Of a stretch of DNA of 11,123 bases, positions 6,452 to 11,123 are shown in pieces. Source of the DNA: SZAS-3 sp964386785. GTDB lineage: Bacteria > Chlamydiota > Chlamydiia > Chlamydiales > JAAKFR01. A model generated the notes under the pieces. The model was not told the origin of the DNA. It did no database searches and worked only from the letters and a program-made list of their open reading frames with translations. The stretch covers positions 1 to 11,123 of the forward strand of contig CAYLUD010000042.1 in NCBI GenBank assembly GCA_964386785.1, in the 5' to 3' direction. Each line of letters opens with the position of its first letter. Positions within the stretch are counted from its first letter, which is position 1. The position numbers were made by a program, and so were the translations under genes.

Positions 6452-7039
6452 CTATCTACTCTGAGAGCAGAAACCATAATTCCATTGCTGGATAGCTCGG
6501 TGTTCATGTTCAAAACCAAGTATTGATACAGAACCTGTAGATAAAACAAAATGTTTTGCTGTAGCAACGGGTAGGTGTAGCCATGCAACAGCTAACACTC
6601 GAAGAATATGGGCGCTAGAAAACAATAAAACTGTTTCCTGCCCCTCTGCAATCAGAAAGTCGAGAAATGTTTTTGCTCGTACCATCACTTCTTCAGGAGA
6701 TTCTCCCCCTGGAGCTCCATCGTCAAAAACGTTCCAATTGCGCGAATGAAGCTGGATCTCTGCGGTTGTGATCCCTTCAAATTGGCCATAATTCCATTCT
6801 TTCAGCGCGTCGACTTGCATGGCATCCGGGAACCCTGCGAGTGCAGCAGTACGGCTCGCTCGAATAAGAGGGCTTGTGTAGACTTTTTGGAACGTAATAT
6901 GTTGTAAGATAAGTCTCAAAGCTCGAGCTTCTTCTTCTCCTTCCGGCAGTAAGGGGATATCAGACCATCCCGTATGCCGTCTCGTCTTAGACCAGGCAGT
7001 TGCTCCATGACGGCATAGATACAGTTGGCGTAATCCCAT
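6452..7039 (-). CDS. Histidine phosphatase family protein (phosphoglycerate mutase-like)
   Basis: This 195-residue protein has the histidine phosphatase fold. LYLCRHGATAW carries the phosphorylated His11 beside Arg10; Arg60 lies in SPLIRAS, the likely acid Glu81 in KEWNYGQFEG, and the second active-site histidine is His144 in SSAHILR. The stretches RHTGWSDIPLLPEGEEEA and DDGAPGGES resemble small-molecule phosphatases of the SHB17/acid-phosphatase type rather than glycolytic phosphoglycerate mutase. A sugar-phosphate phosphatase is therefore likely, but the substrate is not determined. The start at 7039 places RHG at residues 10-12 as expected; the frame is open to 7126, but that extension would overlap the divergent gene and adds no family-like sequence. 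No clear Shine-Dalgarno is seen. It is the first gene of the leftward block. Confidence 0.9.
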   Translation of the reverse strand: MGLRQLYLCRHGATAWSKTRRHTGWSDIPLLPEGEEEARALRLILQHITFQKVYTSPLIRASRTAALAGFPDAMQVDALKEWNYGQFEGITTAEIQLHSRNWNVFDDGAPGGESPEEVMVRAKTFLDFLIAEGQETVLLFSSAHILRVLAVAWLHLPVATAKHFVLSTGSVSILGFEHEHRAIQQWNYGFCSQSR

Positions 7040-7070
7040 ACTGTGCAGACTAGAAAATTCGTAGAATTTC

Positions 7071-7099
7071 TTGGAACTTTTTTTTATAGACGATATGGT
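7071..7099 (+). promoter_or_regulatory. Candidate promoter for the LOG-domain gene
   Basis: TTGGAA (7071-7076) and TATGGT (7094-7099) are exactly 17 bases apart, each matching 4 of 6 consensus positions, with a run of eight T residues in the spacer. Transcription would begin near 7106, which is the preferred GTG start codon, so a leaderless transcript is predicted. TATAGA (7085-7090) is an alternative -10 that lacks a good -35. Confidence 0.35.
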
Positions 7100-7105
7100 A
7101 ACGGT

Positions 7106-9220
7106 GTGAGTCGTATCCATCTCCAACCTGGAATATATGATCTAGTGACGCCTGATGGCAAGATTACGCGTATCCTTGAAAAAACAGAAAATTTCTTACT
7201 TGCTGATGGGCGGATTGAAGAGATAGGCCCCAATTTCATTGGTTTTCAATTACCCAAAGAAGAGGTGCTATTCAATCTCAAAAGCACCTTAGCCCAACTA
7301 GGACTCCACGCAATTATGGAATTCTGGGAAGGGAATCGGTCCCATGGCATTGCAGAATGGAGAGTACGCTTTATTGCTCTTTCTCCTATAGCACGTAAGA
7401 TGCTCTCTGTCTTACAACCTGGAGCTTTTGTTGGAAAATTATTCGCTAAAGACGAGCGTCGACTAGTGCGTAAGGTTCATTACTTTACTCGCCTATTTGG
7501 ACAACTAGATCGCCATCAACGCCCCCTTCTTTCTTTAGGAGGTCCTCAGAATAGCTCATCTCTGACGATTGAAGAAATAGAAGGTCGACTTGTAGCCTTT
7601 CTTGCACTTCGTCGAGGACGTCTTGTGCTGCAACCTACAATCGAAGGGCTACTTGCTACAATAGGCAAAGGATTGCTCTCTCGCCTTCCCATGCGACCTC
7701 TAGTACATCTTCATCAGGAATGGGTACCTGATGCACCCCGGATGGTGGCAGCAGACGATGTTCTTCTTTGCATGACAGAACCCCTACATATTCGAACCGT
7801 ATTTGCTCATGTTGTCGATGATCTATTACCCAAAGGGGTCTTGCACACAGCAGCAAATATCCTACAACCTGACACGATGGCATCGGGGGATATTTACGAA
7901 TTATTCGGCGCCTCTCCTCAGGAGATTCACGATATACCTTTAGAGTTCTTTACCTTAGAACCATTTAAAGAACATGTCTTTTTTTCAGACCGAGATCAGT
8001 TGCAAGAATCACTTGAAAATAGTGCTATTATTTTTTCAGCTTTCGATACAGCGCCTGCCCCAAAGAATCACCCTGCAGCTACGTTTGTCGTGAAAGGAAG
8101 CCAGCTCCATTCCTTACATGCGGATGACTGGATCTGCCTAGACCCTCCAAAACAATGTTTTCCTGGAATTGCTCATGATACGCGACAAGCCATCTTAGCA
8201 GAACGATATGTGGAGGCTCAACCTAGTTATCCATTCTTAAAAGCCATAGAACAAGAAGTAATTACTAGCCAGGGAGTCCTCCTATCTCGCTATTTCCCAT
8301 CCCCTCTTTTAAAGCGCATGCTGCTTTCTTATTACGTAGCATTTGCCTTACGAGGCATCTACTTTCAGATCCCTTCTCGTTCTCATGGTGAGTTTTTTTC
8401 GCAAGAAGACCGAGCCATGCTCATTGATTTGGTGAATTTTGGCACTCCGGTATTCTGGGCTGATCCCCGAACACAATCTATTCTACAGTACCTACAACGA
8501 CCAAATAAAACATCAGGCATGTTTGTTCCATTAGATAAAAAGAAACACTTCTTAGAAGCTACATTTTTTGGCATCTATGGTTCTAATTTACTCTCCGGTT
8601 CCTGTGCTGAACAACTACATGCCTTATTTTCAGGTCTCCTTGCAATGAAGAATCGCCTACACCATCCACAATGCAACCCCAAAAGCTCATTGGCGCTCGT
8701 AACAGGAGGAGGACCTGGTGTGATGGCAATAGGAAATCAAGTAGCTCGCGATTTGGGGATTCTATCCTGTGCCAACATTGTGGATTTCGGGGCTAATGGA
8801 GTAGTGCATGAGCAACAGCAAAACTCCTATATTGAAGCCAAGATGACCTACCGTTTGGATCACCTAGTAGAAAGACAAGCTGAATTTTATTTAGATTTTC
8901 CTATTTTTGTGATGGGAGGCATTGGGACAGATTTTGAGTATAGCCTAGAGGAAGTGCGTCATAAAGTAGGCGCTCGTCCTAATGCTCCGATCCTACTCTT
9001 AGGGGACCCCAGCTACTGGCGCAGCAAAATTAGTTCGCGATTTCAAGCAAACCTACAGGCTGGCACCATTCGTGGATCTGAGTGGGTTAGCAATAGTTTT
9101 TTTTGTGTCCAATCTGCTGAAGCAGCCTTGTCTCTGTATGAAGCCTATTTCTCGGGTCAGTTAATTTTGGGCAAGGAAGGTCCTATGCATCCCGATGGCT
9201 TTGTGTGCTACACACCTTAG
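7106..9220 (+). CDS. Large LOG/lysine-decarboxylase-fold protein with long N-terminal region
   Basis: With the GTG start at 7106 the product has 704 residues; the frame is open to a GTG at 7043. I prefer 7106 because the protein then begins MSRIHLQPGIYDL, which fits what I recall of relatives in Parachlamydia and Waddlia (not searched). The C-terminal part, about residues 480-680, is a Rossmann-type nucleotide-binding domain of the 'lysine decarboxylase'/LOG superfamily. It has TGGGPGVMAIGNQVA (Thr533-Pro537-Gly538) and MGGIGTDFEYSLEEVRHK (residues 603-620), equivalent to the PGGxGTxxE motif; Met replaces the usual Pro. Canonical LOG enzymes (cytokinin-activating phosphoribohydrolases) and PpnN-type nucleosidases cleave nucleotide N-glycosidic bonds, so a nucleotide-related role is possible. 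The first 480 residues show no domain I can name. It diverges from the phosphatase gene and converges on the DUF1207 gene. Confidence 0.82.
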   Translation: MSRIHLQPGIYDLVTPDGKITRILEKTENFLLADGRIEEIGPNFIGFQLPKEEVLFNLKSTLAQLGLHAIMEFWEGNRSHGIAEWRVRFIALSPIARKMLSVLQPGAFVGKLFAKDERRLVRKVHYFTRLFGQLDRHQRPLLSLGGPQNSSSLTIEEIEGRLVAFLALRRGRLVLQPTIEGLLATIGKGLLSRLPMRPLVHLHQEWVPDAPRMVAADDVLLCMTEPLHIRTVFAHVVDDLLPKGVLHTAANILQPDTMASGDIYELFGASPQEIHDIPLEFFTLEPFKEHVFFSDRDQLQESLENSAIIFSAFDTAPAPKNHPAATFVVKGSQLHSLHADDWICLDPPKQCFPGIAHDTRQAILAERYVEAQPSYPFLKAIEQEVITSQGVLLSRYFPSPLLKRMLLSYYVAFALRGIYFQIPSRSHGEFFSQEDRAMLIDLVNFGTPVFWADPRTQSILQYLQRPNKTSGMFVPLDKKKHFLEATFFGIYGSNLLSGSCAEQLHALFSGLLAMKNRLHHPQCNPKSSLALVTGGGPGVMAIGNQVARDLGILSCANIVDFGANGVVHEQQQNSYIEAKMTYRLDHLVERQAEFYLDFPIFVMGGIGTDFEYSLEEVRHKVGARPNAPILLLGDPSYWRSKISSRFQANLQAGTIRGSEWVSNSFFCVQSAEAALSLYEAYFSGQLILGKEGPMHPDGFVCYTP

Positions 9221-10452
9221 AATCCAAATTCTGTCTTCAGTGCGAAGTAGTTGCTATGTAATTTAGAAAACTGTCCTTCGTAGCAAAATCCATTATGGTA
9301 CTCGGCAAAAATACGGAACTTTTGCCCAATATAACGTAGTTTACTCCACTCGACTCCCAGTGCATACGTTTGATCAATATCAAAATCATTTTCTTCCCAA
9401 GAGCAAAAATGCATCGCAAAAAATGGTTGTACATAGAGACGATTGAATCGATCACGACACCCAAAAAGGCGAATTTCACTGCCAAATTCCACATAAAACG
9501 GATGGGTATAAAATTCTTTATCTCTCCAAATAATATCCCCTAATCCAAGATAGAGTCGAAGCGCCGGGGTGGGCTGCCAGGAAGCAAATAAGTCGATACC
9601 ATTGTCAGATAAATTTTTTCGTTCAAAGCCTGGATTTGAAAGGAGAAATTCATCACCAAGATGTGAGGAAAGATGCCATAGACGAAAGCGGTATGACCAT
9701 TTGTTGACTGCGTAGGTCAAGAGGAGGGAAACGTAGAAGTCGCTATTCACCATTCCTGCTTTAGGGTGATCGAGATCGAAAACTGAAAACACCCCGGTCT
9801 CAATCCCAATATCGGCATCGCCATGCCATCGTAATACATCCAACCAACGGAAGAAAATAAAGTCATTTCCAAAAATGACTCCCCCAACATGTTGTCCGAT
9901 CACACTGTCATTGAATCGAACCGATCCAGCGTTGGTGACCTGTCTCGGGTCAGCTACAAGAGGTTGAAAGAGCACTGAGTTCATGGGAAACCAGACACCA
10001 CCTACTGTATCTTCGCGGCAAGGAGCAATGCATACTGAGGGGTAAGCACTAGACTGAGCGAGGTTTTCTCCTATGACCGCATCTGTTCTGCACAAATCAG
10101 TGACAAATGCATCACAAGACTCACAGACTGGGGTGACACATTGCACACAAGGAATATCATAAATAAAGTGTAAAATGCTTTCCGTGATCAGATCGTTTTT
10201 TGGTAGATGAAAGACATATACTTGTCCTCCTACGGTTAATACCCGCACTTGGAACTCATAAAAGTGCATATCTACAAGGGCTTGCACATACCCAGTAAAA
10301 TACTCATCATCCACCCCCGACACATGACTTTGTGGCACCATATCCGCCCGAGCTCGTGGAATGGGGGGGCCACCACAAAGCAGCTGTGTTAATCCTCCAT
10401 ATACCACGTGTGGTGTGGTTATCAGCAATATACAATAGAACCAGATCCTCAT
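9217..10452 (-). CDS. DUF1207-type outer-membrane protein with cysteine cluster
   Basis: The product has 411 residues. Residues 1-19 form a signal peptide (MRIWFYCILLITTPHVVYG) and the chain ends in phenylalanine, as outer-membrane beta-barrels do. From about residue 150 the sequence matches what I know of the DUF1207 family: WFPMNSVLFQPLVADPRQVT, a Gly/aromatic-rich region, YRFRLWHLSSHLGDEFLLSN, and alternating strands to the end (FRIFAEYHNGF, YFALKTEFGF). The function of DUF1207 is not established. Before the barrel, residues 102-145 hold seven cysteines (102, 105, 110, 113, 121, 141, 145), with CxxC pairs, suiting the disulfide-cross-linked envelope of chlamydiae (inference). No Shine-Dalgarno precedes the ATG, and the candidate promoter ends 9 bases before it. 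Its stop codon interlocks with that of the convergent LOG-domain gene. Confidence 0.87.
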   Translation of the reverse strand: MRIWFYCILLITTPHVVYGGLTQLLCGGPPIPRARADMVPQSHVSGVDDEYFTGYVQALVDMHFYEFQVRVLTVGGQVYVFHLPKNDLITESILHFIYDIPCVQCVTPVCESCDAFVTDLCRTDAVIGENLAQSSAYPSVCIAPCREDTVGGVWFPMNSVLFQPLVADPRQVTNAGSVRFNDSVIGQHVGGVIFGNDFIFFRWLDVLRWHGDADIGIETGVFSVFDLDHPKAGMVNSDFYVSLLLTYAVNKWSYRFRLWHLSSHLGDEFLLSNPGFERKNLSDNGIDLFASWQPTPALRLYLGLGDIIWRDKEFYTHPFYVEFGSEIRLFGCRDRFNRLYVQPFFAMHFCSWEENDFDIDQTYALGVEWSKLRYIGQKFRIFAEYHNGFCYEGQFSKLHSNYFALKTEFGF

Positions 10453-10460
10453 CAGACTGG

Positions 10461-10489
10461 TTTATAAAGAAGCGATACAAGAAAAGCAA
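10461..10489 (-). promoter_or_regulatory. Good candidate promoter for the DUF1207 gene, possibly leaderless
   Basis: On the minus strand TTGCTT (10484-10489) and TATAAA (10461-10466, 5 of 6 matches) are separated by 17 bases. The predicted transcription start, near 10454, is only one or two bases before the ATG at 10452. Together with the missing Shine-Dalgarno this predicts a leaderless mRNA. No equally good rightward promoter for guaD was found in the same 90-base divergent gap. Confidence 0.5.
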
Positions 10490-10542
10490 GGGACAAAAAG
10501 TACGATGCTAAGTAGACTGCAAGGCCATCATCAGGAGGACTC

Positions 10543-11025
10543 ATGGAACACCCAAATACTAAATGGATGGACTATGCTATTGCACTCAGTCGTCAGGGTG
10601 GGCTAATTGAGAAATCGGGTGGCACGTTTGGAGCCGTCATCGTCTATCAAGGAGAGTTGGTAGGGCAAGGGTATAACCAGGTATTGAAAACGAAAGACCC
10701 TACATGGCACGCTGAGATGCAAGCGATCCGTGAAGCTTCTCAAACATTACAGACTCCTCATCTGGTGGGGTGCGTTCTATATACGAGCGCGGAATGTTGC
10801 CCAATGTGTTTAGCGGCTGCCTACTGGGCTCACATTGATTGTATTTATTATGCATCCACCACACAAGATGCTTTGGATTATGGCAAATTTGACGATATCG
10901 ATATTTTGAAAGAAATCTGCAAAGAGCACCATCAACAAAAAATACCTTGTCTTCCTTTTATGAGAGAGGAAGCAGTGGAAGTATGGAAGGAGTTTACTAA
11001 ATTACCTAATCGACCTCACTACTAA
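10543..11025 (+). CDS. guaD: Guanine deaminase, GuaD type (CDA-fold)
   Basis: This 160-residue cytidine-deaminase-fold protein closely resembles the small bacterial guanine deaminase of Bacillus GuaD (about 156 residues), which converts guanine to xanthine. Zinc would be bound by His56 (WHAEM, with Glu58 as proton shuttle), Cys86 and Cys89 (ECCPMC). Family-wide landmarks are GGTFGAVIV, KDPTWHAEM, LYTSAECCPMCLAAAYWA and the C-terminal aromatic end PHY. The usual SCEPCPMC is SAECCPMC here; both zinc cysteines remain. A tRNA adenosine deaminase (TadA) is the main alternative, but the DPTxHAE motif, the C-terminal region with FDDIDILKEI and the terminal tyrosine favour GuaD. AGGAGG (10533-10538) lies 4 bases before the ATG. 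It is divergent from the DUF1207 gene and 40 bases ahead of a tRNA gene. Confidence 0.88.
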   Translation: MEHPNTKWMDYAIALSRQGGLIEKSGGTFGAVIVYQGELVGQGYNQVLKTKDPTWHAEMQAIREASQTLQTPHLVGCVLYTSAECCPMCLAAAYWAHIDCIYYASTTQDALDYGKFDDIDILKEICKEHHQQKIPCLPFMREEAVEVWKEFTKLPNRPHY

Positions 11026-11054
11026 TGCACAAAAAATCATAACCCGTGTACAGT
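11026..11054 (+). promoter_or_regulatory. Candidate promoter for the CAT-anticodon tRNA
   Basis: TGCACA (11026-11031) and TACAGT (11049-11054), each matching 4 of 6 consensus positions, are 17 bases apart. Transcription would start near 11061, five bases before the mature tRNA 5' end at 11066. This is plausible but unproven; the tRNA could also be read through from guaD, since no terminator is visible. Confidence 0.3.
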
Positions 11055-11065
11055 AATCCTCTCTT

Positions 11066-11123
11066 GGGGCAATAGCTCAGCGGTTAGAGCAGCGGACTCA
11101 TAACCCGTCGGTCCCTGGTTCAA
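11066..11123 (+). tRNA. tRNA with CAT anticodon (Met, or Ile2 after lysidine modification), 3' end cut
   Basis: The sequence starts GGGGCAA-TA-GCTC and has a normal D arm with GGTTA, an anticodon stem GCGGA/CCCGT around the loop CTCATAA (anticodon CAT), a five-base variable region CGGTC, and the T-stem strand CCTGG entering the T loop (TTCAA), where the window ends. Automatic tools would call tRNA-Met. The short D loop, AGAGCAG and TTCAA are closer to E. coli tRNA-Ile2, whose CAT anticodon is read as Ile after TilS modification. It does not look like an initiator tRNA, since the GGG/CCC anticodon-stem pairs are absent. Pair 31-39 is an A-C mismatch. The missing acceptor 3' end prevents a firm choice between Met and Ile2. 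Confidence 0.9.

Noticed and set aside
10543..11025. Calling the deaminase tadA (tRNA adenosine deaminase)
   Set aside because: Length, the DPTxHAE context, the FDDIDILKEI-type C-terminal region and the terminal tyrosine match GuaD better than TadA.
1..11123. Search for CRISPR arrays, insertion sequences, phage genes and toxin-antitoxin pairs
   Set aside because: No regularly spaced repeats, transposase or integrase motifs, or small paired toxin/antitoxin-like frames were seen; every long frame is accounted for by cellular genes.

Overview
The window most likely comes from the phylum Chlamydiae, probably an environmental or amoeba-associated lineage rather than Chlamydia itself. The evidence is the infA gene followed by tRNA-Thr(GGT) on the same strand (the chlamydial order continues into tuf), an IF-1 closely resembling the chlamydial one, a DUF1207-type outer-membrane protein with a cysteine cluster, a candidate inclusion-membrane (Inc-like) protein with paired hydrophobic hairpins, and a long LOG/lysine-decarboxylase-fold protein of a kind I recall from Parachlamydia and Waddlia. 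GC content looks like the mid-40s percent by eye. The genus cannot be fixed from the sequence alone. No mobile element, CRISPR array or phage gene was seen.

Layout. Bases 1-57 (minus) are the 5' part of tRNA-Thr, and infA (99-359, minus) lies upstream of it with its own candidate promoter. A 333-base spacer (360-692) separates infA from a rightward pair: an Inc-like membrane protein (693-1490) and sufE (1501-1917). The 3' end of sufE overlaps, tail to tail, the end of a leftward block. In transcription order that block is a histidine phosphatase (7039-6452), a MYG1-family protein (6360-5431), an isochorismatase-fold hydrolase (5434-4868), a secreted HEAT-repeat protein (4866-3148) and an M24 metallopeptidase (3058-1868). 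The middle three overlap or nearly touch and look translationally coupled. Divergent from the phosphatase runs a large LOG-domain protein (about 7106-9220, plus). It converges, with interlocking stop codons, on the DUF1207-type outer-membrane protein (10452-9217, minus). A GuaD-type guanine deaminase (10543-11025, plus) is followed by a CAT-anticodon tRNA that runs off the right edge.

How the genes relate. Most are housekeeping or poorly defined metabolic genes: translation (infA, two tRNAs), Fe-S cluster assembly (sufE), purine breakdown or salvage (guaD), proteolysis (M24) and small-molecule hydrolases. The two host-facing candidates are the Inc-like protein and the cysteine-rich DUF1207 protein. 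The MYG1 / isochorismatase-fold / HEAT-repeat trio is a tight operon without an obvious shared pathway.

No clear undescribed multi-gene system stands out. The best leads are the Inc-like protein with a duplicated 12-bp unit in its coiled-coil tail, the Cys-rich insert of the DUF1207 protein, the large uncharacterised N-terminal region fused to the LOG domain, and two genes whose predicted promoters sit so close to the start codon that leaderless mRNAs are expected. Both window edges fall inside the T-loops of outward-facing tRNA genes, which may reflect assembly or contig ends.
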